From: Gossypium raimondii
Lineage: Eukaryota; Streptophyta; Magnoliopsida; Malvales; Malvaceae
NCBI RefSeq assembly: GCF_025698545.1
Contig: NC_068571.1
Span: 52,485,733 to 52,549,732, forward strand
Direction: 5' to 3'
Length of the DNA: 64,000 nucleotides
A model generated the notes under the pieces. The model saw only the letters and a program-made list of their open reading frames with translations, was not told the DNA's origin and made no database searches. A program made the translations under genes and the position numbers. This document shows, piece after piece, positions 27,945 through 39,696 of the stretch (position 1 is its first letter; every line of letters starts with the position of its first letter).

Positions 27945-30900
27945 ATGCAGAAAATGCTTCATAGGAGCTTCAAAGCAGCCAAATGGTAGATTCTTTTTCG
28001 TAAATTTCTTTTTTGTTACAGTTTTTTGATTGAATTTAAGATTGGGTTATTGTTTTTTTGTCCAGCAAAACAGCTTTGAAATTAGCTATACCACGAATAA
28101 AGCTGATGAAGAACAAAAGGGAAGCTCAAGTTAAGCAAATAAAGAGAGAATTAGCTCAATTATTGGAATCAGATCAAGATCAGACGGCTAGAATTCGGGT
28201 ATCGTTATTAAGTTGTTGAACTAAAGTTTCATAATCATGAATTTTTTGTTTGTAATGTAACAGTGTCAAGAGAGCTAATACAAAATCGACTTTTTCTGGG
28301 TTTTTTTTTTTGTTTAGGTGGAGCATGTTGTTAGGGAAGAGAAGACTGTAGAAGCTTATAATCTTCTTGAAATATATTGTGAACTTATCGTTGCACGTAT
28401 GCCGATGATCGAATCACAGAAGTGTGTAAAACTACTTTGTTTTTTAAAGTATTTCATATTTCGATTTTATTGGATATATATTGCAAATGTTTTGACACAT
28501 ATATAGTAGAGTAGACCTTCATTGTTTGAATCAATTAGACTTGGTGTTTAGAACTCTTTTCTGAGTTCCGGTAATCATCGAGGAAAGTGACATTCGATCC
28601 AACGGTTGAAAACTACGATTTTCGACTAAGTAGATTGAGTCCTGCTAGAATTTCGAGAATTGTTTGTTTTACTGAATTGGATTGCTTGTGTTCCTTGATT
28701 GGGATCGTGTGTACCAATTCGATAATCGCTCGGGAGATGGCGATTTCTGATAAGTGTGTTTTAACTGACCTGAATTATGCAGAAACTGTCCTATCGACTT
28801 GAAGGAAGCAATTTCGAGTGTTGTATTTGCATCCGCAAGGTGTGAAGAGATACCGGAGCTCAAAGATGCCACCAAACATTTTACGGCAAAATACGGGAAA
28901 GAATTTACTTCTGCGGCACTTGAACTGCGTCCTAACTGTGGTGTTGCTCGTATGGTAAGTTTATATAGAACATCTAGTGATGAACAAACAATAGTTGAAA
29001 TGTAAACTGACATTTGATAGTGATAGTATTGATTGATCCATATGTTGTTTCGTTTAGTTGACTGAGAAACTATCGGCCAATGCACCTGATGGTCCAACCA
29101 AGCTCAACATTTTGACTGCAATTGCTAAGGAACATAATATTAACTGGGATCCTGCATCATTTGGAGCAAAAGAATCAAAGATTTACGATGACAAGTTGGT
29201 AAGCCGACATATAATCATGCCGAGTGTCCTCCTTAGAGAAATATTCAATTCCGAAGTGATTGTATGTTGTTATGGTTTGTCAGAGATCGAGTGATTTGCT
29301 GAACAAGTTATGTTCTTTCCATATGAATTTGCTTCTGCAGAATGGACCAAATACTTTTACAGAGGCCGTCAAAGTTTCAGCATATTCTCCTAATATCCAA
29401 GTCTCTCCAAGTCATAATGAGCAGAGACCTCCTAGTGTTCAAGTTCCAAATTATGATAAGGGGCCTCCTGGTGTTCAAGATACAAAATACATGGAGAAAA
29501 ATGACGTGCCTACAAGCTTTTCTGAGTACAGCTCAAGATCATCGCCTAATCCTAAGAATTTTGGTTATTCGATGTCTTCTGGTACTGGAAATCAAGGGTT
29601 TATGCATTCATATTCGGGGAACGAGAGTGCCTACTCTTCACCAAGGCAGCATTGGAATATGGAATTCAAGGATGCTACTACTGCTGCTCAGGCAGCTGCA
29701 GAATCTGCAGAGCTAGCTAGTATGGCTGCCCGAGCTGCTGCTGAACTTTCAAGCCGTGGAAATTTCTCCCCACGGTATTCAATGTCACCTTCTCATCGTA
29801 TGAGAGATGAGGAACCATGGAAATATACTGGCTTGGCATCTCAACATGAACATGTTGGCAGGGATCCAGTTAATGTTTCCCTTCATGGAAGGAATTCTAG
29901 GAATTATGAACGAGTTGACAGCAATGAACAATATGCCCGAGCAGGAAACGGTGATAAATCTACCAACAGTTCCTTCAAGTCAACTGCATCTTCCTACAAT
30001 GAAGAAACATCACCCAAAAACCAAACTGCAGATGCATATTCTCGAAGGGACTCGTTTGAAGGCAGGCAGATGGAGCATTTTGCTGATACGAAGAGAAACT
30101 CGGGTGAAAATGGAGATCCTCATAATGTTAGGGTCAGGGAACAATCAAGATTTTCTTCTTCTCGTTCTCAATCAAACAGTTTTACTGATGATCATGATGT
30201 TGTCTCTGATTCAAACTGGCTGAAATCAGAAAATTATAAGAGAAACTCTGGTGCAAGCAGGATGCCATTTGTGAATGAACTGCATGATACAAAAAACTCC
30301 GATTTTTCTGATTATCAAGAAGTAAGGATCAGGAAGCAATCAAGTCATTCTTCTTCAAGTACTTTTTCTGATGATAATGATGTCGGACCGAACTTAAACC
30401 GTCATGATGATTCTTTTATTCGCCATGATAAAGGAAGTCTTCAAAGGAGCACGAAAAAAACAACAGATTCTTATGACAATGTCTCAGCAGTTTTTGACAA
30501 TTATGGATCAGATAATAATGAAGATCATTTCAATTTGGAGGAAGAGCATGAGGTACATGAATTCGTATCTCCTGTTCAAAGATCACCTACTCGTCCATTA
30601 AGAACAAAGACCTTTCCAGAATCACATGTTTTCTCAGAGCAGCGGGCATCTCCTATCTTCTTTGAACGTTCAATGAGCCCTTCAGTTCCTTCATATGAAG
30701 ATGACTTGCCTGCTACTTTTGATGATAATGGACCTAGTTCGGAAGGTGACGAAGAGAAAGACAAATCTAAGGTTGTTAGGAGCACCAATCCTAGTATAGG
30801 TAGTAATGATTCTAGTCTGGAAGAAAGTATGGGATTGAACTTTGGAAAATTGACAGGTGGTCTTCGAAATAAGGGTTATAGGCGTCCACCATTTCCACTC

Positions 30901-31668
30901 GGCAGTGCTATATCCTCTGTAGAGGTAGCCGATGATGCGTCTACTAGAATTAACCAGTCGTCCCCTCGTGCAGCTGTGGAGGCTTCAGAGCCATATGGTA
31001 AGAAAGGGAGTGATGAAGTGAACAGAAAACTTAGCATGACAGCATCAGGCACTCACGACGATTCTAGCGATGATGACAATGAGGAAGAGCGACCAATACT
31101 GTCTTTTAGTAGCACTCGAGACCAATACAACAAAAGATCAAGCTTAAGAGTCTCTGTCCCATATTTTGGTTCAAGAAATAGTGATTCTGATGAAGACCTT
31201 CCTAAAACAAGTTTAAAGGCTCATTCAAACACGGGTTTTTCTCGAAGAACGAAGGCCTCTCCTTCGAACTCACAACGAAACTCCAATCTTCAATCTACCG
31301 TTTCTTCTGAGCCAAAAGTAGTTTCTGACTACTCCTCAAGGAGCTCAAATGCTAACGAGTCTTTACCAAAGACACAGCCTCAAAAAACGAATTCGGGTCA
31401 CTCAGTAAGTTTTCAGAATCCTGAGTTGGCATCACAAGCGACTTCAAGGCCAGTTTCAGAGACCAAAAGGTCTTCATCTGATATAACTTTGAAGTCATCT
31501 GCTTCTGTTCCAAAGATTATATCATCAGCTAGTGCCAAAAGTTTGAAGTCTCAAACTTCCACCGGCGAGGGCCAATCTAAACAAAATGCTAGTCATGTTC
31601 ATCCAAAGCTTCCTGATATCGATATCTTGACTGCACACTTCAATTCTCTCAGACAGAATCGCCAATGA
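27945..31668 (+). CDS. IST1-like protein (ESCRT-III-related, Vps4 regulator)
   Basis: IST1 proteins bind ESCRT-III and the ATPase VPS4/SKD1 and tune sorting of membrane cargo into multivesicular bodies at endosomes. Six exons join in frame: 27945-27985, 28066-28198, 28318-28421, 28783-28954, 29058-29198 and 29341-31668, giving 972 residues, with all introns GT-AG. The IST1 domain occupies about residues 4-180, with MLHRSFKAAKCKTALKLAI at its start, then YCELIVARMPMIESQK and FTAKYGKEFTSAALELRPNC. The single large last exon codes for a Ser-rich, probably disordered tail. Within it are an Ala-rich stretch (about 309-333), two similar Ser/Asp blocks (REQSRFSSSRSQ and RKQSSHSSSS), and a conserved-looking end, HPKLPDIDILTAHFNSLR. 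Translation may instead start at the second ATG (27954), which matches the usual family start MLHRSF. Confidence 0.92.
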
Positions 31669-32654
31669 ATATAGGTTCTTTTCGAGTTCTTACACAATGT
31701 GTTGCTTTTTTAACTGTTATTTGTGTTGTGCATATGTTCACACAGGTCCTTTTTTGAGGTTATAATATAACCTGTCGAACTAGAGTCGAAAACATTATTT
31801 GTTTATTGATTGTTTCACATAAGCTTCTTCGATTTGGAACTTGCTGTAATGCATTAAAACTGTTCTTTTGGAGAATGAAGAGTGAAATAAGATTCTTCGG
31901 TTTTTTTGTCGAATGTGTTTCATTGGTCTTGTATGGATTGCAGATGCTACTCATCGCTCAATGTATGGATTGTTGATACACTTTCGATTCTGTGAACCTT
32001 TTCGATCAATCTCCATGGTTGAAAAGTTAAGGAATAATATACGAGCCTATTGATACAAAGATTGGTGGAAGGATGCCGAAAGCCTAACGAGGATGATGAG
32101 TGTCAGCATAATATTTAAAGGCACCGAAAGGAGATGGTGAGAACGGACTATTTATATCTGAATCATGAAAAGCATCTTAACCCATGCATTTGGACGTGAT
32201 TGGAGGATGTGTTGTCTTGTTAAACAATCCTCACATAATTCTTGATGAGATTGGAGCATGCAAAATTTTACAGGTTAAGCATTATAGATATATGATTATA
32301 CTTTTGTTTAGTAAGCTAGTGGTCTATTATATTCCACAATAACTATTTGATACAAATTCGATTTAACCCAAATTTATATAAAAATCAACAATTCAGCTTG
32401 AAAATGAGTCAAATTTATCCAAATTTTAAGTGTTAAAATCCGAATAAAAAAATCCAAAATGACCCGACAAGTACAACTCGTCCAAACAGTGAAATAGAAA
32501 ATAACATTCTAGATTTTTACATATTTTTGTTTTTAATATACAAAAGTAAGGCCAAATATATCATATCAGTAAAAAGATTAAAAATAAAATCTATTTTTTA
32601 GACAATTTTTCAAGTAAAGGAGTCCCTAATGAACAAAACAAAAAAAAAAAATTC
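31669..32654. other. Intergenic region
   Basis: It holds the 3' UTR of the IST1-like gene and unremarkable AT-rich sequence. I see no further gene. Confidence 0.45.
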
Positions 32655-32924
32655 CTACGATACCGTTTTCATTGATTTGTTGCAATAAGTAATCACCTCC
32701 TTCAAATTCTCATCACGCTCTTCAGCATTCATGGCACTATATGAATGATCCGGGGAAGGCAAACCCCTCGGTGAGTTGATAGACACCACCTTTGACGCTG
32801 TCGCTGTCGCAGCCGCCGAATTCTCCTTGCTTCTTAGGGGGGCGAAACATCTGCAAGCCAGTTTCATACTCTTCCATATACTCCAATGCTCACTTCTCTT
32901 AGACTCTAAATGAGTGACAGACAT
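32655..32924 (-). CDS. Small unrecognised protein, 89 residues
   Basis: The open frame codes for an 89-residue protein starting MSVTHLESKRSEHWSIWKSM. It has a basic, Cys-containing N-terminal half (KLACRCFAPLRSK), a short Ala/Thr-rich linker, and a polar C-terminus with SPDHSYSAMNAEERDENLKE and ITYCNKSM. Base composition is clearly less AT-rich than the surroundings, and a TATA-like box (GATATAAAG on the minus strand, about 33003-33011) lies about 80 bases upstream. Both suggest a real gene. The C-terminal pattern recalls small plant proteins sometimes named josephin-like, but I am not sure and assign no function. There is no signal peptide or membrane segment. Confidence 0.6.
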   Translation of the reverse strand: MSVTHLESKRSEHWSIWKSMKLACRCFAPLRSKENSAAATATASKVVSINSPRGLPSPDHSYSAMNAEERDENLKEVITYCNKSMKTVS

Positions 32925-33584
32925 AACTAGAACAGTGGGATAATGGTGAAAACAACAGACAAGACGGTATAATATGTTGTTTTAAGGTTGTTGGCAATGG
33001 CTTTATATCAATGGAACACAACGTGGACTTTCTTCGTGGGGTAATAATATAATTCTGTGTGTCTTTTTTCTAAGGTTGTTTTTGAAGATTAATGCAAAAA
33101 ATTAAATGATGTTTATTAATATTTTGGCAATATTGCAGATTTACACGTTTATAGGCTATAAATTTGGACGTTACCATTTATTGATTTGCTTATTTACTAA
33201 ACTTGGCTTTATTTTTCACTAATTTTTTGTCTCATTAATTGTGTTTCCATGTTTTGTTCCTTTTGAAAACTATTTTTCTTATTAGACTGTATTTCCTATG
33301 TTTTTCTTTGTACGTTAATGGTTGGATTGATTCAATCGGTAGAATAAAACGCGATATAATACAAATCATTGTGAAACCAAAAAGAAGAAGAAGAAGAAAT
33401 TAAGATAAAATGATTGTTTATTCAATTGAATCGGTTTATGAATTTTTATTTTATTGGTGTTGAATCAACCAATCAATTGTGGTTTGATTGATTTAATCAT
33501 TGATCCAATTTTTACAATATTAACATTTTGACTAATAAAGGGTATGATATAAAATTAAGCTCAATTTGGTTGCTTTATTCAATT

Positions 33585-34028
33585 TAGACCTGTCCATGGG
33601 TCGGGCGCCCGGCCCGGCCCGACGGCCCGCCCGAAACATGGGAGGGTTCGGTAAAAATATAGGCCCGAAATATGGGCTTGGGCAAAAAAATGAGGCCCGT
33701 TTAAAAAACGGTCCGGGCCTTGGGCACCACTTTTTTAGACCGGGCCCGGCCCGACCCGAATATAATAAATATATATTTTTTATTTTTATTTTTTAATTTT
33801 AAAATACTTTTAAAATAATTTTATTTTTATTTTTTATTTTTAAAATAATTTTTTAATGTTTATTTAAAAATGGGCCGGGCCGGGCTAGGCTGGGCTCAGG
33901 CTTATGATATTTTTTCCGGGCCGGGCCTGGGCAAAATTTTAGGCCCATATTTTGGGCCGGGACGGGCCCAGGCCTAGGAGGCGGGCCAAAAATTTTTTCG
34001 GGCCCGGCCCAGCCCACGGATAGGTCTA
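33585..34028. mobile_element. hAT-type non-autonomous element, TAGACCTG family
   Basis: This 444-base element starts TAGACCTGTCCATGGGTCGG and ends with the inverted form CCCAGCCCACGGATAGGTCTA less its first base. It is flanked by ATTCAATT (33577-33584) and ATTCAATC (34029-34036), an 8-base duplication with one mismatch. It is of the same family as the element at 19165, with strongly GC-rich arms made of GGCCCG repeats around an AT-rich centre. No transposase is encoded. Confidence 0.78.
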
Positions 34029-34906
34029 ATTCAATCTATTTAGTAAGTTTGAGTTCAAATATTAAAATTTGCGTAAACCTTTTTCTTTTAAAGCTAAACA
34101 TATTCGTAAGGGTTATTTGTTAAATTCGAGTTCAAATTTCAGCATCTATAAATATTTTCCTTGATCAAGACAAACTTTTTTGTTCTTTTAGTCAATGAAG
34201 TTTTGACATTGTCGATAAAAATTAAGGTTCTGATACCATAAGGCTTTAGCGTTCAGAGTAGAGTGCGAACCTATGAAAGTTATGTATAAACTAAATAGTT
34301 AGTTACTTTAAATCATTCAATTTAGTGCTTTGTGATGGTTGATTCTTATTGGAATTGTTGATATCAATGATCTTGCAATCGGACCAGATCAACCGATTGA
34401 ATTGAGAATTGATGGATGTACAAGTCCAAAAACCATCATCGAATCGGCTCTCAAATTGAACTGGGATTCGGTTAAAAAACAAGAACAATATTTTTTTATA
34501 TTATTTGGGTTTTTGATAAAATTATGATATTTTTGAACATTTAAAAATATTTTTATTCGTTTTTAAATAATTTTTATAATTTTTGTAATTTTATATATTT
34601 TAAATTAAAAAATTAATTGTTGACGTACCAACATTGACTTTTCTATCTATTTTGGGTGATTTGATAAACAGTGTAAGTTTAAGGGTTAAAAAAAGCGAAA
34701 AATTAAATGGAGGACTAAAATGATATTTTTGTAAAGCTGGAGGGCTAAATAAGTCATTATGCCTAAATAGAGTTAATTGCAAAATTGCCCCCAAACTATA
34801 CCATTTTTCCCGTTTAAGTACCTGAATTTTTTTTATAAAATGGAACATAAATTCTTAATTCGTCTCATTTTACCCAAAAAGTATATAACTTTCAATAAAA
34901 ATATGC

Positions 34907-34912
34907 CACGTG
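34907..34912. promoter_or_regulatory. G-box (CACGTG), distal
   Basis: A palindromic CACGTG within GCCACGTGTTA lies about 365 bases before the SNF7 start codon. G-boxes with this flank are bound by bZIP (ABRE-type) and bHLH factors. A second copy lies 130 bases closer to the gene. Confidence 0.4.
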
Positions 34913-35039
34913 TTATGTTATTATTGGCCAGTATCATGTTTTGGATAAAATGAAAAGAACAGTATAATTTGAAGGCCAATTTTGCAAATATGTTGTAATT
35001 AATGGGGTCAAATCCCTATAAAACCAATCAAGTGTACGC

Positions 35040-35045
35040 CACGTG
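35040..35045. promoter_or_regulatory. G-box (CACGTG), proximal
   Basis: CACGTG within GCCACGTGAAAAGCCCA stands about 230 bases before the SNF7 ATG and is followed by a site II-like AGCCCA. Two G-boxes in one promoter make stress or light control plausible, but this is inference from motifs alone. Confidence 0.4.
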
Positions 35046-35274
35046 AAAAGCCCAAGACTTCAAGTTCAACGTCGTGAAGAAGAGGCAAAAACCTATTTTT
35101 TTTTTTTCAGGTCAGTGCTTTTTTTCCCCAATTTTGATTCTTTAATATTTATTTTGATTGAAAGTTCCAATTTTTCTTCTATTTTTGATTGATTTATTGT
35201 GTTTCGTTTGATCTGATCGTCTTATTGATTGTTTCTGTATATAAGATCGGGCGGTTTGATCGGAGAATTTAACC

Positions 35275-38200
35275 ATGTTCAACCGGCTTTTTGGAAAACC
35301 CAAGCAAGAAACTAGTGCTCTAACCACGTTAGACAAATTAAATGAGGTATTTGCTTCGATTTTGTGCCTTCTTTCTTTAATAGGGAAATTATTTGCTTTG
35401 GTTCAGCTAATTTGTTCAGAATCGGAAACTGATTTTGTTGAATTTGGGTGTGATTGAATTTAGCTGTCTTAATTGATTGGGACTTTGGGATTTGATTTAA
35501 AAGAACTGATTTGGTGGCTGATAGGTTATTGGAAGAACAATGTGATAAACACTTCTCCTTTCATTTCTTTTATTGTGATTGAATTTGACATTAGTATGGG
35601 GGATGTTTTCAAGTTGTAGAATCTTATCATAAGGATTAATATAGCTTTAGTCGCTAAACTTGGCAATTAAGTCCACTTTGGTACTAGTACTTTTTCTAAA
35701 TCTACTTTGGTACATGTTGTCAAGTAAGTTTATTTTGGTCCTTGGAACTTCGATCACAATTTGATGATATGACACAATCTTAGAGTGCCATATTATCAAA
35801 CTTATACATTTGCCAAGTTCAGGGACCTAAATGGACCTACTTGCTAAGTTGAGTTATCAAAGTTCTGGGAACTAAAGGTTATATTAACCCTTATCATAAT
35901 GCCAATTCTACATATATATTAATGAATGCAAAGTGCAAAGTGCAAACTTCATACGTGATAACTCCTTTTTTTCTTTTCATTTCTTTTATTGTGATTGGAT
36001 TTGACATTAATATCAATGAATGCTAAGAGTATTGGGGGTTTTCAAGTTGTAGAATCTTAATCATAAGGGTTAATATAGCTTTTAGTCCATAAAATTGGCA
36101 ATTAGGTTCAATTTGGGACCTGAACTTAACAACTATGTCCATTGTGGTCATTGAACTTCAATCATTTGATGATGAGGCACAATCTCAGAGTGCCATGTTA
36201 TCCAACTTATACATTTGCCAAGTTCAGGGATCAAAATGAACCTAGTTGCTAAGTTCAGTTATCAAAGTGGAAAAGAAAAGTACAATTATCAAAATGGACG
36301 TAATTGCCAAGTTCAATGATTAAAAGTTATATTAACCCTAATCATAAGGTGCTGCAAATGCAAAATGCAAACTTCATTTGTTTCCACCGAGTAGATTACA
36401 TTGTTTTTTTTTTTTTCTACATAATGCTTAAAAATGGAACCTTGCATTCATCTCCATCATGCAGACCCTTGAAATGCTAGAGAAGAAGGAGAAGGTACTT
36501 CTCAAAAAGGCTGCTGCAGAGGTTGAAAAGGCCAAGGAATTCGCCAAAGCGAGAAACAAGAGAGGTGTGGTTGCAATATATATATGTTATGTGCAAATAT
36601 CATTGTTTTCCTAGTTTCACATGATTTTTCTGTTGAAAAAGTACATATAAAGTTTTGGGGGAATTGGCTGACTTTTGATCAATAAATATAGTAGTTCTCG
36701 GTAAAAGTACTATGGAAGCTCTTGTACTAGGAGTCAGATTACATTTTGCCCCCTCTATTCAAAAAATGGTCAAAATTAGTCTTTGTACAATTGGTCAAAG
36801 AGCAAATTGATTCTTTTGTTAAAAATTTCATCCATTTCTATGGTTAAAAACTGATCCCTATACCTCAACATGAGTTACACGTGGTGCCACGTGTAACTCT
36901 CTGGTTATTCTGTCACTCACCCCAGTTTTAAACAGTAGAAATGGCTGAAATTTTGTTTTCCATTAATGTGAGTTCTTAATGTTCTTTGGTGATTGAGTCA
37001 TGTTCTAATGCAAGATCAACATCAACATGCTAAGATATGATTCTTCATGTCATATGAACTTTTGACATTCAAAGGTCTTGTCCTTGTGTAGAACGAAGAT
37101 TTGATAGTTTAGTTTAGCAATGTTGGTTACATTTATTGCGAATTTATATTGTTTACTCTTAGTATTCATTGATACTACTTTTATGCAGCGGCTATACAGT
37201 GCTTGAAGAGGAAGAGACTATACGAACAACAAATAGAGCAGCTTGGGAACTTCCAGCTTCGTGTTCATGATCAAGTGAGCTTGGACTGTTATTTTAGTGT
37301 TTTAACTGAATCCTAAAAGAACTTTTTGAATTCTTTCTGTTTGTAATGATGCTATAATTATTTGTTCATATCAATGTCTGCAGATGATAATGTTAGAAGG
37401 TGCTAAAGCCACAACCGAAACTGTAGATGCTTTGAGAACCGGAGCTGCCGCAATGAAGGCAATGCAGAAAGCAACGTATGTAACCTATATATCTTTAGAG
37501 GTTTTAGGGTTTGCTTTTAGCTAGTTAGTCCTTGTATGTTAGATCAAAGAACGTATTGGTCCTTTTTGTTAAAAAGTTTATCCATTGATACGGTTAAAAA
37601 CTAGTGTAGTTGACGAAATAACCAAACAGTGACACATGATGTGTCATGTGTATCTCATGCTCAAACCAATTTTTGAAAGTAAAAATAAATGATTTTTTTA
37701 ACAGAAAGACTAATTTGATCTTTGACCTAACTTACATTGACTAATTTGCTCATTTTCTTAGTAGAGAGGGCAAAACACAATCCGACTCCTAATATAAGGA
37801 CCTTTATGATGCTTTAACTGTTTTGATCATTGTTTTTGACCCATTGTATCACCATACGCCGTGATGATGTGTTCTCACCGTTTTACTGAAATTTGCTTTC
37901 TGTACAGGAATATAGATGATGTTGACAAAACAATGGACGAGATCAATGAACAAACCGAAAACATGAAACAGATCCAAGAAGCACTGTCAACTCCTATTGG
38001 AGCTGCAGCTGATTTTGACGAGGTTTTTACTTTTTTGCTGCATTCTCGCTCGTCTTTTTTTTTTTTTATGTCGTTTCCTGCTATTGATCTATGCATTTAC
38101 TAACATCATTTCTATCATTTTTATACACATAACAATGACTCGAGAACATTTTTTATGGTGTAGGATGAATTGGAGGCAGAACTCGAAGAGCTTGAAGGTG

Positions 38201-38355
38201 CTGAGTTAGAAGAACAGCTTCTCCAGCCTGCAACAACAGCTCCTGCAGCACCAATTCATGTGCCTGCTGGAAGGCAACCGGCTCGTCCTATTCCTCAAAA
38301 GCGCCCAGCTGAGGAAGATGAACTCGCCGCATTGCAGGCTGAGATGGCACTTTAA
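35275..38355 (+). CDS. SNF7: ESCRT-III subunit SNF7/VPS32
   Basis: SNF7 (VPS32, CHMP4) polymerises on endosome membranes and drives vesicle budding into multivesicular bodies. Six exons join in frame: 35275-35346, 36465-36564, 37189-37274, 37384-37475, 37908-38022 and 38164-38355. They give 218 residues, the family's normal length, and all introns are GT-AG. The basic N-terminal helix (MFNRLFGKPK, KRKRLYEQQ) and the GNFQLRVHDQMIMLEGAKAT core helices are intact. The acidic C-terminal half has DELEAELEELEGAELEEQ and ends EDELAALQAEMAL, the short helix that in the family binds the VPS4 MIT domain. A GT after the stop codon at 38356 and an AG near 38427 suggest a 3' UTR intron. Introns 1, 2 and 4 are swollen by small transposons. 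It converges with MND1, and the IST1-like gene upstream acts in the same pathway. Confidence 0.96.
35633..35890. mobile_element. Mutator-type MITE, copy 1 (SNF7 intron 1)
   Basis: This 258-base element starts GGATTAATATAGCTTTAGTC and ends with the inverted counterpart TAAAGGTTATATTAACCC. The 9-base sequence TTATCATAA flanks it on both sides (35624-35632 and 35891-35899). A 9-base duplication fits Mutator-like elements. No coding capacity. Confidence 0.7.
36067..36338. mobile_element. Mutator-type MITE, copy 2 (SNF7 intron 1)
   Basis: This 272-base sister of the preceding copy has ends GGGTTAATATAG and TTATATTAACCC, flanked by TAATCATAA on both sides (36058-36066 and 36339-36347). The near-identical flanks of the two copies show that it arose by duplication of the whole segment, not by a second insertion. 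Confidence 0.7.
36699..36960. mobile_element. GTAAAAGTACTATGG MITE, copy a (SNF7 intron 2)
   Basis: It starts CGGTAAAAGTACTATGGAAG and follows the same internal sequence as the copy in MND1 intron 4, including a short ACACGTGG/CCACGTGT hairpin at its centre. The right-hand terminal repeat is missing, so the copy is truncated. Confidence 0.6.
37500..37818. mobile_element. GTAAAAGTACTATGG MITE, copy b (SNF7 intron 4)
   Basis: The internal sequence (TAGTCCTTGTATGTTAGATC, then GACACATGATGTGTCATG, then AATCCGACTCCTAATATAAGG) matches the other family copies in order. Its terminal repeats have decayed. It fills most of the 432-base intron. Confidence 0.55.
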
Positions 38356-39696
38356 GGTAAATTCATTCTGATTTCAAAATATGTCTAATTCACCATTCTT
38401 TTATTTATTTAATACTTGATCAGCAGGCATACAGTAGGGAATTTTTGCTTGGCCTACGGAAAAGAGACGCCATATTTGTATTATTGAATGTGTGCATTTA
38501 AGGTTTAACAGACAATGTACAAATTTATCTGTACTTTGCTTCCTTTAAAAGAAAACCATTGATTCAAAGTCCTTGTACCTATATTGACTTGCCTTGTAAT
38601 GTCAACAACTTGGTGACAAAATCGTATGGAAAATGAGATTTGGTGTTTTTTAGCTCTCCCAATAGATGTTACGTAATGAGTTGTGTATGATATGCAAATT
38701 TAACTCTTTGCACTAACATTTTGACTTGAAACCATATCTATTAAATAAGTTAAAACTATTCCATTCTATTTTAATTATGTTGTATGATATGCTACTATGC
38801 AACCATATGTTTCATTACACGCCACTGATGACTAGGGGGTTCTCACAACGGGTCAAATGAATATTGGAATCCACAAATTCATTATTCGTATCATCTTCAA
38901 ATTTGAATTAAATAAATTATTTTTTGAATATTGGAGTCTTCTAAGTAAAAAATAATTAAAAATAAAATGAATAATATATATTCAAAGGTAATATTTCCAT
39001 TCACGTTGGATGTAATTAAAATATTATTCATCGAATCTAATTTAAATGAACTATTTTTCAATTATTGAAATCTATTAGTACCTTAATCCAATAAGTAAAA
39101 GAAAAATAAAATGAAATAATAGATCTAAATATTTAAATTCATTATCCACAAAAGTAAAATGAATTCGGACAATACACATCTGAATATTAATATTTATATC
39201 CACTTTGAATTTATCGCTAAATAGTAATTAAAATATTCATATCTAAACATTATTTGAATTCATTAAAGACTTATAAGATTTCATAAATATTTAAATACGA
39301 AATATTTACAAAATTCAAATCCGCATTATCTATTACCATCCTAAAATTACTTAATATTTTATTATTTATGTTCATGATTTTTACTGTTAATTAACAGGAA
39401 AAAGGAAACCATAAAACAAAGTGAAATCAAGATAGCAAATACAAAGCAACTGAGTCTAGACTCTAGATGAACCTATGTCCACCTTGGCCTTGACCTCGAA
39501 TTAAACAAACACAATACACTACTATATTATATTTGACCAGCTAGGAGCCTTAGATGAACCTGTTTTCACCTTGGTTACTATTATAGCTTTGAACATTTAA
39601 TAAAGAAAGCAGCTTTTCTAAGGTTGGGGAAAAGATAATATTTTGCACACAAGATGTGTCTACATAAACAGAGAAAGATGACCTACATGATATCGC
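38356..39696. other. Spacer between convergent SNF7 and MND1
   Basis: It contains the 3' UTRs of both genes. The middle (38800-39370) is AT-rich and full of similar phrases around GAATATT and AAATTCATTA. I see no gene. Confidence 0.45.

Larger units (their letters stand above)
34029..35274. other. Intergenic region and SNF7 promoter/leader
   Basis: AT-rich sequence without a gene. The 3' part is the promoter and leader of the SNF7 gene. A GT donor after 35110 (TTTCAG/GTCAGT) and AG acceptors near 35245 or 35265 suggest a small intron in the 5' UTR. Confidence 0.4.
35543..36378 (+). repeat. Tandem duplication inside SNF7 intron 1
   Basis: Two units of roughly 400 bases stand head to tail, at about 35543-35955 and 35958-36378. 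Each opens with TTTCTTTTATTGTGATT and closes with a GCAAACTTCAT phrase. Each includes one copy of a palindromic MITE together with the same flanking bases, so the MITE inserted first and the segment was duplicated later. Confidence 0.7.

Noticed and set aside
28669-29097. 142-codon minus frame inside the IST1-like gene
   Set aside because: It is the antisense shadow of exons 4 and 5 of the IST1-like gene and crosses their splice sites.
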